Program-made: the position numbers and the translations under genes | In this document: in pieces, positions 1 to 9,893 of the stretch | How the letters are laid out: each line of letters begins with the position of its first letter | How positions within the stretch are numbered: position 1 is the stretch's first letter | DNA from: Parabacteroides chongii | GTDB lineage: Bacteria; Bacteroidota; Bacteroidia; Bacteroidales; Tannerellaceae | Length of the DNA stretch: 64,000 bases | Assembly: GCF_029581355.1 (NCBI RefSeq) | Contig: NZ_CP120849.1 | Location: 404,501-468,500 of the forward strand | Direction: 5' to 3' | The notes under the pieces: model-generated | The model's database searches: none | What the model was told of the DNA's origin: nothing | What the model saw: only the letters and a program-made list of their open reading frames with translations

Positions 1-2
1 TA

Positions 3-242
3 CGCACCACACGGAAAAATCATTCTGCCAGCTATTCAGAAATAGAAGTGGACAACCTGCTGACCGGATATTTTCTCGATCATCCATCCATCAGCCGGGA
101 AAAATTTCAGGATCTGTGTTGTTTCACCAAAGGAACGGCCAATCGCAGACTGGCCCAACTGGTGCAGGAAGGGAAACTCAGGAAGGAAGGGTTATACCGT
201 TTTCCTGTGTACGCACCGGTTCCCGGGAATTACAGAAAATAA
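3..242 (+). CDS. C-terminal part of a gene begun upstream; probable HU-like DNA-binding protein tail
   Basis: The reading frame is open from the window edge to the stop at 242, so this is the 3' end of a longer gene. The visible ~79 residues form a small helical, winged-helix-like unit (HPSISREKFQDL ... NRRLAQLVQEGKLRKEG ... YAPV). The same spacing occurs in the C-terminal tail of the HU-like protein at 34592-35185 (INRSTCMKL ... NDLKQLIDSKQLIQIGG ... MYIRSV). I therefore infer an HU-type protein with a C-terminal winged-helix extension. The HU domain itself would lie outside the window and is not seen. Confidence 0.5.
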   Translation, partial: RTTRKNHSASYSEIEVDNLLTGYFLDHPSISREKFQDLCCFTKGTANRRLAQLVQEGKLRKEGLYRFPVYAPVPGNYRK

Positions 243-244
243 CA

Positions 245-312
245 AAGGTGAAACGTCTGGTTTCACCTTAACAAGCTGTTCACCTGGCCATTACATCAAG
301 GTGACAGGTGAA
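245..312 (+). repeat. Two hairpins built from GGTGAA/TTCACC motifs
   Basis: A perfect 10-bp inverted repeat, AAGGTGAAAC / GTTTCACCTT (245-254 and 260-269), lies just after the stop of the partial gene. A second pair, TTCACCTG / CAGGTGAA (279-286 and 305-312), follows. The first could be a transcription terminator, but no T-run follows it. The repeated CACCT core could also be a protein-binding site. Confidence 0.4.
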
Positions 313-398
313 GGGTATACCGGTTACCATCGCATTAAACGGAGGAAAATCTGCCGACCGGTAATATCCATACAATAATAGGACGAATACAGGCTTTC

Positions 399-2297
399 TT
401 ACTTGAAACGTTTCTCCAGCTCGTCGTCAGTCAGCATGGAAATAATCGTCTTTCCGTCGGGTGTCAGATTCGAATTTGGACAGGAAAACAACGTGGCGAT
501 CAAGTGATCCATTTCATCTGCCGACAAGGTTTTACCCGGACGGATAGCAGCTGCTTTAGCCAGCGACAAGGCGATTGCTTCACAGATCTCCTCATGCACT
601 TCGCAACCGGTCTCGATGGCACGGTTCACGATATCCTTAATCAATACCACCTGGTCGACGTTCTCCAGTCCGGCAGGCAGGCCGTTGACAGCATAACTAT
701 TATTTCCCAGATTGGACAAATCGAAACCGATAAAACGCATATCGTCCAGGAGAACGGGCAATGCAGCAGCTTCGGCGGCTGTAAATTCGATCACTTCGGG
801 GAAAAGAACCTGTTGCGACGCCCCTTTCTGTTGCCTCATATTGTTCAGATACTGGTCGAACAGGATGCGGACGTGCGCCCTGTACTGGTCTATCAATGCC
901 AGACCGGACTTCAAGGAAGTGATAATATAACGTCCCTTATACTGATAACAGGGAGTAGTCGTTTCTGCAAACAAAGTCTCGCCGGAAGCAACCGGTGCAA
1001 CCGGTTCCGACAACTCATCCTCTTCCGTATCGATCACCTCTCCCATCATTTCCAGGTCTTTACGCACGGCATCCCGGTCGCTTTCAAAGCCCTGATAGAG
1101 TTGTGACCAGTCGAAATTCGACTTTCCGGCAGACGAAGCCGGTGATGACGACGGCGAATAGGAAGACCTCGGAGCAGACGATTTGAACGGGTTATATCCC
1201 GAATCGAGCTGCACGGTCGGTGCCTTAAAGCCATCAACCTCCCTGACAGGGTTGTAGACCGGTATGTCTATCGCATCTTCCACATCAAAATCAATGGTAG
1301 GAATAGCACTCGATTTGGCTAGCGCCTCACGAGTGGCCGCCATCAGTATCTGCCAGATAGGCTGCTCATTTTCGAACTTAATCTCGGTCTTGGTCGGATG
1401 GATATTTACATCGATCGTTGCCGGATCAAGCGTAAAATAGATAAAATAATTGGGTTGTTCACCGGAAGGGATCAACTGTTCATAGGCTTGCATGACAGCC
1501 TTATGAAAATAGGGATGCTTCATGAAACGGCCGTTCACAAAGAAGTATTGCAGGGCACCGCGTTTCTTGGCGGAATCAGGACGGCCTACAAAACCGGAGA
1601 TAGTGACCAGCGAGCTTTGCGCATCCACAGAAAGCAGCTTCTGGTTCAGGTTCTTGCCATATACGTTAATGATACGCTGGCGCAAACCGGATTCCGGCAA
1701 ATTAAATATCTCGGTATCATTATGATTCAGTACCAATGCCACTTGCGGATTGACCAAAGCGATCCGCTCGAACTCATTGATGATATTACGGAACTCCGTT
1801 TCATTCGATTTCAGGAATTTACGACGGGCAGGCACATTGAAGAACAAGTTCTTGATCGAAAAGATACTCCCCTCGGTACAAGCATCCGGTTCTATATCGA
1901 CCAGGTCGGATCCGGCAATAGAGAGCTTCGTACCCAGTTCAGTTCCTTTCAGACGGGTACGCAATTCCACATGGGCCACTGCAGCAATAGAAGCCAACGC
2001 TTCGCCGCGAAAGCCCATGGTATGAAGGGAAAAGAGGTCTTCGGCAGAAGATATTTTAGAAGTGGCATGCCGTTCGAATGCCATACGGGCATCTGTCTCG
2101 GACATACCTTTCCCGTCATCGACCACCTGAATCAATGTACGACCGGCATCCTTTATATTCACCTGGATATGACCGGCACCTGCGTCAATCGCATTCTCAA
2201 CCAGTTCCTTTACAACGGAAGCAGGCCGTTGAATGACTTCACCGGCCGCTATCTGATTGGCTATACTATCTGGTAATAAATGAATTATATCGCTCAT
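399..2297 (-). CDS. mutL: DNA mismatch repair protein MutL
   Basis: MutL couples mismatch recognition by MutS to strand removal. The N-terminal GHKL ATPase is clear: ELVENAIDAG (about residues 31-40), DDGKGM (60-65) and GFRGEALASI (95-104). A Ser/Pro-rich linker (about 350-440) leads to the C-terminal dimerisation domain. In that domain the endonuclease motif DQHA(X)2E(X)4E reads DQYRAHVRILFD, so the A and both E residues are missing, and the CPHGRP-type motif reads CPNSNLTP. Nicking activity is therefore doubtful. I chose the ATG at 2297 (MSDIIHLLP): it overlaps the upstream stop by 4 bp (ATGA) and fits the family start; the six extra upstream residues do not. It is the last gene of the 8084-to-399 operon. 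632 aa. Confidence 0.97.
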   Translation of the reverse strand: MSDIIHLLPDSIANQIAAGEVIQRPASVVKELVENAIDAGAGHIQVNIKDAGRTLIQVVDDGKGMSETDARMAFERHATSKISSAEDLFSLHTMGFRGEALASIAAVAHVELRTRLKGTELGTKLSIAGSDLVDIEPDACTEGSIFSIKNLFFNVPARRKFLKSNETEFRNIINEFERIALVNPQVALVLNHNDTEIFNLPESGLRQRIINVYGKNLNQKLLSVDAQSSLVTISGFVGRPDSAKKRGALQYFFVNGRFMKHPYFHKAVMQAYEQLIPSGEQPNYFIYFTLDPATIDVNIHPTKTEIKFENEQPIWQILMAATREALAKSSAIPTIDFDVEDAIDIPVYNPVREVDGFKAPTVQLDSGYNPFKSSAPRSSYSPSSSPASSAGKSNFDWSQLYQGFESDRDAVRKDLEMMGEVIDTEEDELSEPVAPVASGETLFAETTTPCYQYKGRYIITSLKSGLALIDQYRAHVRILFDQYLNNMRQQKGASQQVLFPEVIEFTAAEAAALPVLLDDMRFIGFDLSNLGNNSYAVNGLPAGLENVDQVVLIKDIVNRAIETGCEVHEEICEAIALSLAKAAAIRPGKTLSADEMDHLIATLFSCPNSNLTPDGKTIISMLTDDELEKRFK

Positions 2298-2599
2298 GAC
2301 CAAAACAGGAACCAAAGTAATGCACCCAGGACAGCAATGCCAACGATTAGTTTTGCACTCTTATATTTACGGCTTCGCGCATCGTCGCCTCTGTCAAGGC
2401 TTTTCTTCAGATGAGAAGTACCTTCAACAAAAGTTCCTTTGATCTGCGGCTTATAATCTTCCAGCGATTCTTCCATTCCCATCTCGCGCTTAATTTTACG
2501 CACGCGTTCTTCCATCGCCTCCTTATGGGGATCCCAATAGATCGGCTTATGATTGAACTGCCGGGGCTTACGTGTATTATAAAATGAGAAAAGTGCCAT
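2294..2599 (-). CDS. Small conserved membrane protein, function unknown
   Basis: A 101-residue, charged, mostly cytoplasmic-looking protein with one C-terminal transmembrane helix (KLIVGIAVLGALLWFLFW, about residues 83-100), so probably tail-anchored. The N-terminal part (FNHKPIYWDPHKEAMEERV) looks conserved in style, but I cannot assign a domain. Its stop overlaps the mutL start by 4 bp and it follows the OstA-like gene by 27 bp, so it is co-transcribed and probably translationally coupled with mutL. The neighbours do not give a clear role. Confidence 0.75.
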   Translation of the reverse strand: MALFSFYNTRKPRQFNHKPIYWDPHKEAMEERVRKIKREMGMEESLEDYKPQIKGTFVEGTSHLKKSLDRGDDARSRKYKSAKLIVGIAVLGALLWFLFWS

Positions 2600-2626
2600 G
2601 ACTTACTAAATTTAATAATTAATGTG

Positions 2627-4261
2627 CTATTGCTCGTGCTTAAACTTATTACTTCGAACCGGTGCGTCTTCGACTTTCTTCCGTATCACATGATAGATAT
2701 CGTCTTTGTTTTTCGGACGCAGGTAATCGAACCAATAAAAATCCTTCAGTGTTTTCTGCTCCGGCTTCAGGTCGGGTATCGGCGTAAGGCTTCCTTGCGG
2801 ACTGGGCCATATCTTCAACCGTTCCAAAGCATTGTCTTTCACCCAAATTGTCAGGAATCCGCTCTTGGTTTCATTCAAACCGATCATCGCACCGTTATCC
2901 AACGGGTAGAAGATGGATTCCGCATTCCCTTCAACATCGATCTGCCGGACAGTCTGACCTTCAAAATAGGCTTTCAGGTCGTTCCCTTTCAACTGATTAT
3001 AATAAGACGAATCGAGATGCTGCACAGCAAACGCATACTGGATCACATGTGCATAGTCGATCGTACTGTCATTCATATAGATAACGATCGTATCGCCGGA
3101 TATCTGATATTGCTCATTCCACAGGATCGGATTATCATACATATATAATATAGAGTCACGCGTATTAAACTGCATGGAATCACAAACACCCTGCATATCG
3201 GTACGATAAAAACGCACCCCGTGGAAAGCCTTGATCTCACGGGCTGTCGAATCCAGCGTCGTCATCTCAAGCGTATCGGCATGCAGATACAGCGTATCTC
3301 CCTGCGAAAACTCCAGGAAACGGGCACTGTCGGTAGCAAACGCATATTCCGTCCGTTCGTTATAAAAACCGTATTGTCCTTCCAGCATCACCTTCTGAGC
3401 CGTATCACGCAGACACATATTCCCGAAAGCTTCACCGAAACCGGCATCCCGATCATAGGCAATAGAGTCACCGATCAGGATCTTGTCGCCCGAATAGATT
3501 TCAGACTGGTCCAGCAACAGAGCGGTGCTTGTCTCCGTATTGTACCAACCACGGGAAGAATGGATCGTGCCGCTGTCGGAAACTATAATCGACGGTCCCA
3601 GTATAGTGGCAATCTTCGATTCCGTATCATAATGGAGCGTATCCGAATACAATGTGAAATTCTGATTCTCCAAACGCACGCTATCATTGAAGACTGCCAG
3701 CTTCGTTCCCGGAGAATATTGTCCGTAGAAAGAAGACAACTGGTTCAATGAATCGACAATCAGACCGCCCTCGAAATAATAGCCGATATCAGGAATACGT
3801 TCATAGTTCAAGCTATCGGTAAAAAGCGTCACCTCCCCGTTCTCCATACGGACATTTTCGCGCAGGTAAGCAATCTGCGTATTGCCGTCATAAAACAGGT
3901 AATTGCCATACACGAATAAGGTATCGCCCTGTTCCATCCGCACATTACTGAATGCTTCCAATGAATTGGTTGTCTCAAAAAAGTAAGCACTGTCGCAATA
4001 CATATACGAACTGTCGTGCCGGAAACTGACATTTCCCTCCAAAAACTGTGCATCCGCCTTCATCACGTCCTTATCATAAGACACCGTATCGGCATGCAAC
4101 AGATAAACCAATGTCTTTTTAGTAGTGACTGTATCGGCAGTAAGTGTCTCTCCCGGAACCGAATCCCGGTTGACGGGAACAATATCCTGCGCTTGTGCAC
4201 CGGCACAAACAATCAGCAGACAGAACAGTCCTGTAAGGAAATACTTGTTTACAATTTTCAT
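2627..4261 (-). CDS. OstA/LptA-like organic solvent tolerance protein
   Basis: Signal peptide (MKIVNKYFLTGLFCLLIVCAGAQAQ) followed by a series of short beta-strand repeats of the OstA/LptA type, e.g. 'DAQFLEGNVSFRHDSSYMYC', repeated about every 25-40 residues. LptA-like proteins form the periplasmic bridge carrying LPS to the outer membrane, and the long Bacteroidota form (544 aa here) probably acts in LPS or envelope assembly. I chose the ATG at 4261, which overlaps the upstream stop (ATGA), rather than the in-frame start 33 nt upstream that adds a non-signal-like MRFQVSGLGER. It sits between a SurA-like chaperone gene and mutL in one operon. Confidence 0.87.
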   Translation of the reverse strand: MKIVNKYFLTGLFCLLIVCAGAQAQDIVPVNRDSVPGETLTADTVTTKKTLVYLLHADTVSYDKDVMKADAQFLEGNVSFRHDSSYMYCDSAYFFETTNSLEAFSNVRMEQGDTLFVYGNYLFYDGNTQIAYLRENVRMENGEVTLFTDSLNYERIPDIGYYFEGGLIVDSLNQLSSFYGQYSPGTKLAVFNDSVRLENQNFTLYSDTLHYDTESKIATILGPSIIVSDSGTIHSSRGWYNTETSTALLLDQSEIYSGDKILIGDSIAYDRDAGFGEAFGNMCLRDTAQKVMLEGQYGFYNERTEYAFATDSARFLEFSQGDTLYLHADTLEMTTLDSTAREIKAFHGVRFYRTDMQGVCDSMQFNTRDSILYMYDNPILWNEQYQISGDTIVIYMNDSTIDYAHVIQYAFAVQHLDSSYYNQLKGNDLKAYFEGQTVRQIDVEGNAESIFYPLDNGAMIGLNETKSGFLTIWVKDNALERLKIWPSPQGSLTPIPDLKPEQKTLKDFYWFDYLRPKNKDDIYHVIRKKVEDAPVRSNKFKHEQ

Positions 4262-5622
4262 TCTTTCACCCAACCCGGATACTTGAAATCGCAATTACGC
4301 CATCCTTCGGCAATACGAACATAGGTGGATTTTTGCTTTTTCTTGATCCAGTTATCCAATAATTCTTCTCTCTTCTGCTGCTCCACCAGATTCTTCATCG
4401 CCTGGAAGTCATCAGAAAGATTCGCCTTATGTTGTTCTGTACGGGATTTCAACTTAACGATAGCAACCACTTCCTTCTGCTTGTCGGTAATCATGGTAAA
4501 CGGTTTGGAGATGTCGCCCACCTGCATATCATACACCACTTTACCTACTTCCTGAGGGAGCTCCTGCATTTCAAATTTCGGAGTACCGTAATTGTTTCCT
4601 TCATGATTCTGATTCACCATCAACCCTTTGTTGTTACGGGTATCCTTATCGTATGAAACAAATGTAGCGGCTTCCTCGAACGAGAATTTATCAGCTTTCA
4701 GGTCCGTATACAAAGAGTCCATACGAACCGTCGCGTCAGTCAGTTCCTTTTCCGACACTTTCGGCTTCAACAGGATATGACGGCAGTTGATACGGTTACC
4801 ACGTTTTTCGATCAGCTGGATGATATGGTATCCATATTCAGTCTGTACGATCTGTGACACACGTTTCGGATCCGAGAGGTTGAACGCCACGTTGGCAAAC
4901 TCCGGCAACAGGTCGGTCTTACTCATAAAGCCCAGCTCACCACCACGTGCAGCCGAACCCGGGTCTTCCGAATACAGACGGGCCAGTGTGGAAAATTCCA
5001 TCTTTCCGCTATTGATCTGTTCTGTGAAATCACGCAGACGGGCTTTGATGGCATCCGTCACATCGAACGGGATCTTCGGTTCGATAGTAATGATCTGTAC
5101 TTCCACGGTTGTCGGGATAGTCGGCAGACTGTCTTTCGACAACTGGTTGTAAAACTTACGGATCTCGGAAGGTGTCAACTTGATCTCACCGATCAGATTA
5201 CGCTGCATTTCCGATACAATCTGCTGCTCGCGGAACTTCTCCTTTTGTTCATCCCGTATCTGCGAGATTTTCTTTCCGAAATATTCCTCTACCTTTTCCC
5301 GTGATCCGATCTGGTTGATCGCCCAGTTCACCCACTGGTCGGCCTGTTGTATCACCTGGCTTTCGCTGGCCTCGATACTGTCGATCTTCGCCTGATTCAG
5401 GTACAGTTTCTGTATTGCCATCCGCTCCGGAATCACACAATAGGGATCGCCATCCAAACGTTCGCCTTCGTTTTGCATATACAAACGTTGCGCTTCTACG
5501 TCCGAACGTAAAATAGCATCATCTCCTACCACCCACACAATCTCATCAATCACATTATCCTGTGCCATTGCCACACAAGATAAGCAGGCAAGAAAGAATA
5601 CAGTTAAAATCTTTTTCATCAT
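4258..5622 (-). CDS. SurA-like periplasmic peptidyl-prolyl isomerase/chaperone
   Basis: A signal peptide (MMKKILTVFFLACLSCVAMAQ) is followed by a SurA-type N-terminal chaperone domain (about 22-165) and two parvulin-type domains. The first (about 170-275) contains FSTLARLYSEDPGSAARGGELG and YGYHIIQLIEKRG; the second (about 280-385) begins NCRHILLKPK. The family assists folding of outer-membrane beta-barrel proteins and may isomerise X-Pro bonds. 454 aa, close to E. coli SurA (428). It is the third of three parvulin-family genes in a row, co-directional with the OstA-like gene, suggesting an outer-membrane assembly operon. The internal Asp/His arrangement of the second domain is degenerate, so it may be structural only. 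Confidence 0.9.
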   Translation of the reverse strand: MMKKILTVFFLACLSCVAMAQDNVIDEIVWVVGDDAILRSDVEAQRLYMQNEGERLDGDPYCVIPERMAIQKLYLNQAKIDSIEASESQVIQQADQWVNWAINQIGSREKVEEYFGKKISQIRDEQKEKFREQQIVSEMQRNLIGEIKLTPSEIRKFYNQLSKDSLPTIPTTVEVQIITIEPKIPFDVTDAIKARLRDFTEQINSGKMEFSTLARLYSEDPGSAARGGELGFMSKTDLLPEFANVAFNLSDPKRVSQIVQTEYGYHIIQLIEKRGNRINCRHILLKPKVSEKELTDATVRMDSLYTDLKADKFSFEEAATFVSYDKDTRNNKGLMVNQNHEGNNYGTPKFEMQELPQEVGKVVYDMQVGDISKPFTMITDKQKEVVAIVKLKSRTEQHKANLSDDFQAMKNLVEQQKREELLDNWIKKKQKSTYVRIAEGWRNCDFKYPGWVKE

Positions 5623-5644
5623 ATCTACCTTTATAAGTTACAAA

Positions 5645-6499
5645 TTACGGTTCCGTATAAAACTTTACATCACCTCCTCTGATTCCATCTTTATATAACT
5701 CTTCTTCAAACGTCTTCAAAAAATCCACTTTCCGCTGATTGATCAGCATCTCAGTGATCTGCGCACTGGCATAATCATAGGGAGCGACACTTCCTTCCGG
5801 AAGATACTCCTTAATATTCAGCAGATAGCAATAACTACTGTCTGCCACTTCCACGAATTTATTCGCCTTCAGATAGGCGTTCGGATTGGATACATGAACA
5901 GGGATATTATCCATCACTTCGTCAAAATCCACCCATTTGTCGTAAAAGTAGTCATAAATAGCGGCATTTTGCACACTATACTTCTCAATTTTTTCCAAAG
6001 AAGCCTCAGAAGTCGATTTGTACCACCCCTTTACTTCCGATAAACCGGGAGCATCTGCCGGTATCTTCAGGAAAAGTCCTTTGATCAGGGCTTTATCGAG
6101 TGTAAACTTTTTCTGATTCTCTTCATAATAGTTCAGCTTATCGCTTTCGCGGATATCAGCCGACAATTTCTCTTTGATCAGGCGCTCCTGATAACGGTAA
6201 CGGACCAGCGAATGGCGGTATTCTTCTACCAGCTTGTCGACCTCTTCCTTTTCGTTTCCCAGATTCCGCTGGGCGACTTCGTAAACCAGGGCATCTTTCA
6301 CCCATTTCTTTACAAAGCTTTCGGCTAACAACAAACTATCCGCAGAGGACGTCCCCCGCGGAATCAGACTAACCACATCCGAACGTTTCAACGCCCGGTC
6401 CTTCACTCTTACCAGCACATCCGCATCGTCGGTGGGCTGGGTCCGTTTGCAAGAACACAGCAAAGATACGAATGCTATAAAAATGAAGCAATACTTCAT
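5645..6499 (-). CDS. SurA/PrsA-related lipoprotein, degenerate PPIase
   Basis: A lipoprotein signal (MKYCFIFIAFVSLLCSC, lipobox LCSC with lipidation probably at Cys18) precedes a helical chaperone-like domain (VKDRALKRSDV ... DSLLLAESFVKKWVKDALVYEVA). This resembles the N-terminal domain of SurA/PrsA proteins. No canonical parvulin domain with the GGxLG motif is visible. The 284-aa protein sits between two genes that do have parvulin domains, 23 bp from one and 13 bp from the other, so it is probably a membrane-anchored partner in the same folding pathway. Enzymatic activity is doubtful. Confidence 0.8.
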   Translation of the reverse strand: MKYCFIFIAFVSLLCSCKRTQPTDDADVLVRVKDRALKRSDVVSLIPRGTSSADSLLLAESFVKKWVKDALVYEVAQRNLGNEKEEVDKLVEEYRHSLVRYRYQERLIKEKLSADIRESDKLNYYEENQKKFTLDKALIKGLFLKIPADAPGLSEVKGWYKSTSEASLEKIEKYSVQNAAIYDYFYDKWVDFDEVMDNIPVHVSNPNAYLKANKFVEVADSSYCYLLNIKEYLPEGSVAPYDYASAQITEMLINQRKVDFLKTFEEELYKDGIRGGDVKFYTEP

Positions 6500-6512
6500 A
6501 ACCTTCTCTTTC

Positions 6513-8084
6513 TTATTTCTTTAGTTTTTTCAACAATTTCCAGTTAATCGTAACAGGATATTCCTTATTCAACTCCTTCAACCAGGCATTTTCCAGCTCG
6601 GATTGTTCGGCAGCGGGCTTGCTCCAGACTTTTTGGTTACTGATATTGAACAACAGGATGCCGTCACGATATTCCTGCATGAGATGTATAAATTCAGGAT
6701 GTTTGGTTTCGAGATTCTTACGTTCGGCTGTCGTGACAATATCACGGACGAACAGGTCGAACACTTCCTGCATAAAATCACCTGCATATGTTTTTGTCGA
6801 GAACGGACAGCGCTGAATATAGTAAGCGAACTCACTCTGCGGGAAATCGGTATCCACCAAATGGATCAGTGTCTTATCCATATCCTTCGCCTTTTCATAG
6901 AATTCCTTATCGGTAGGGAAATGATCATTACACAAAGCCTGCAGTTCGGCATATGCTTCCGGATAGAACACATAGCCGTATTCTTTTTTCAGGCGTTCGT
7001 CGAATGCCTTGTAATATTCAAAATTACGTTCGCCCTGCGCCATCGTGCGTGACCATGTTTTTTTCTTTTCTTCGAAAGAAGGTATTCCGCGCTTTTCAAT
7101 CAGTTTGATGATATGATAACCGAAACGTGTTTTGACGGGCTTTGAAAGTTCACCCGGAGTATTCAAGGCAAAGGCGCCTCTTTCAAACGGTTCCACCATT
7201 TCTCCGACACCGAACCAAGGCAGCTCGCCACCTTTGCGTGCCGAAGCTCCGTCCGATGAATATTCTTCAGCCAGCTTCCCGAAGTCGGCACCGTTCTGTA
7301 TCTTCTGATAAACATCTTCAGCCAAAGCCAGCGTTTCACTATCACTGCGTGTTACAGAATCCTTCTGGAACGGGATCAGGATGTGAGCGACATGACGCAT
7401 ACCCGGATTGGGTTTGCGGCTATGTAGTTTGATGATATGAAATCCCAGGGTAGAACGAACCGGCATGGATAATTCGCCCGGCTTCATGGAGTAGGCGTAA
7501 TTTTCAAACGCTTTTATAGTCTGCATGGGCATCAGACAACGCGTATATTCGTATCCGGTCTGTTTGGTAGAATCGAGCTTGGTAAGCTCCTGACCGACAA
7601 CGGCAATATCTTCCCCGTTCTTTATACGTTCATAGGCTTTCATGGCTTTTTCATAAACAGCTACCGTATCTTTCGAAACCGTCTTCTCCGGCAGGCGGAA
7701 CAGGATATGGCTTAACTCCAGGACTTCTCCCAAGCGGTCATACTCAACCCGAACGGCAGCCTCTTCCCCGTCTTTATCCGACAAGTAACTCGATGTCAAC
7801 TGAGCGCGGTATCCTTCCAGCTCGTCGGTAAACTCTTTCGTCTTGTCCAGACCTGCTGCTTCTGCTGCCGCCACTTTCAACTTGAAGTTTTTATACAGCT
7901 CCACATAACTTTCCAACGATTTACGATCAGATAAATTAACTTCACCATTCTTCCGTGCCATAAAAACAAACTCATCCAGCGATACCTGTTTTCCGGCCAC
8001 AGTCATTACTACAGAGTCTGCCTTATTAGCGGCTTCTCCGGTTAAACAAGCGAATAACAAAGATAATACAAGTAACTTTTTCAT
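6513..8084 (-). CDS. Periplasmic peptidyl-prolyl isomerase with two parvulin domains
   Basis: A signal peptide (MKKLLVLSLLFACLTGEAA) is followed by a SurA-like N-terminal region (SLDEFVFMARKNGEVNLSDR) and two complete-looking parvulin domains. The first begins LSHILFRLP and ends GFHIIKLHSR (about 125-225); the second begins VAHILIPFQ, carries SSDGASARKGGELPWFG and ends YGYHIIKLIEKRG (about 228-335). A ~180-residue C-terminal helical domain follows. I chose the ATG at 8084; the in-frame start at 8102 would add MINGFL ahead of the signal peptide. First gene of the operon that runs to mutL; a -7 promoter element lies at 8118-8125. 523 aa. Confidence 0.88.
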   Translation of the reverse strand: MKKLLVLSLLFACLTGEAANKADSVVMTVAGKQVSLDEFVFMARKNGEVNLSDRKSLESYVELYKNFKLKVAAAEAAGLDKTKEFTDELEGYRAQLTSSYLSDKDGEEAAVRVEYDRLGEVLELSHILFRLPEKTVSKDTVAVYEKAMKAYERIKNGEDIAVVGQELTKLDSTKQTGYEYTRCLMPMQTIKAFENYAYSMKPGELSMPVRSTLGFHIIKLHSRKPNPGMRHVAHILIPFQKDSVTRSDSETLALAEDVYQKIQNGADFGKLAEEYSSDGASARKGGELPWFGVGEMVEPFERGAFALNTPGELSKPVKTRFGYHIIKLIEKRGIPSFEEKKKTWSRTMAQGERNFEYYKAFDERLKKEYGYVFYPEAYAELQALCNDHFPTDKEFYEKAKDMDKTLIHLVDTDFPQSEFAYYIQRCPFSTKTYAGDFMQEVFDLFVRDIVTTAERKNLETKHPEFIHLMQEYRDGILLFNISNQKVWSKPAAEQSELENAWLKELNKEYPVTINWKLLKKLKK

Positions 8085-8117
8085 CAAAAATCCGTTTATC
8101 ATACTACGTACACATTA

Positions 8118-8125
8118 CAAAAATA
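8118..8125 (-). promoter_or_regulatory. -7 promoter element for the PPIase-to-mutL operon
   Basis: On the minus strand this reads TATTTTTG, matching the Bacteroidota -7 consensus TAnnTTTG, 33 bp before the start codon at 8084. No clear -33 TTTG is visible at the right distance, so the assignment is moderate. It overlaps the stem of the guaB terminator. Confidence 0.4.
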
Positions 8126-8187
8126 ACACTAATCTAACGGATAGCATCCCCAAAAAGTATGCTACCCGATTAAATTAGTGTTTTTTA
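8124..8187 (-). terminator. Intrinsic terminator after guaB
   Basis: A long inverted repeat (AACACTAAT ... ATTAGTGTT outer stem, AGCAT ... ATGCT inner stem) lies between the guaB stop and the next gene. T-rich tracts follow on both strands. It separates guaB from the PPIase operon. Confidence 0.7.
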
Positions 8188-8211
8188 TATAACGGGATTT
8201 ATGCGCATTTA

Positions 8212-9699
<1,488 letters not shown>

Positions 9700-9716
9700 T
9701 TAAAAATTATTGCGCG

Positions 9717-9747
9717 CAAATATACGATTTTTCCGGGAACTATGCAA
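9717..9747 (-). promoter_or_regulatory. guaB promoter
   Basis: Minus-strand TTG, 20-bp spacer, TATATTTG: a near-perfect Bacteroidota sigma-ABfr-type promoter about 30 bp ahead of the guaB ATG. Confidence 0.75.
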
Positions 9748-9757
9748 TGTTTGAAAA

Positions 9758-9819
9758 ATTCCTTTCGAAAGAAATATAATTTTCATCCGAATGAAACTGA
9801 ATTTTCTCCCGGATGGAAA
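9758..9819. repeat. Imperfect hairpin repeat related to 59313-59352
   Basis: TTTCATCCG (9781-9789) pairs with CGGATGGAAA (9810-9819), and the core ACTGAATTTTCTCCCGGA resembles TCTGAATTTCTCCCGGA at 59330-59346. A further half-copy, ATTCCTTTCGAAAGAAAT, lies at 9758-9775. The region lies between the guaB promoter and the recQ terminator. Confidence 0.5.
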
Positions 9820-9820
9820 C

Positions 9821-9869
9821 TAAAAAGGTCCCTTCCTGCAGTTCAGTTTGCGGGAAAGAACCTTTTTAA
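9821..9869 (-). terminator. Terminator after recQ
   Basis: AAAAAGGT ... ACCTTTTT with an extended imperfect GC stem (CCCTTCC / GGGAAAG). On the minus strand it ends in a T-run 25 bp past the recQ stop. Confidence 0.75.
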
Positions 9870-9893
9870 TTCCTGTTTAAGAAGGACCGTGTA

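Noticed and set aside
1398..2276. 292-aa plus-strand ORF
   Set aside because: Lies wholly antisense to mutL; its translation has no domain features, while the opposite strand encodes clear MutL motifs.
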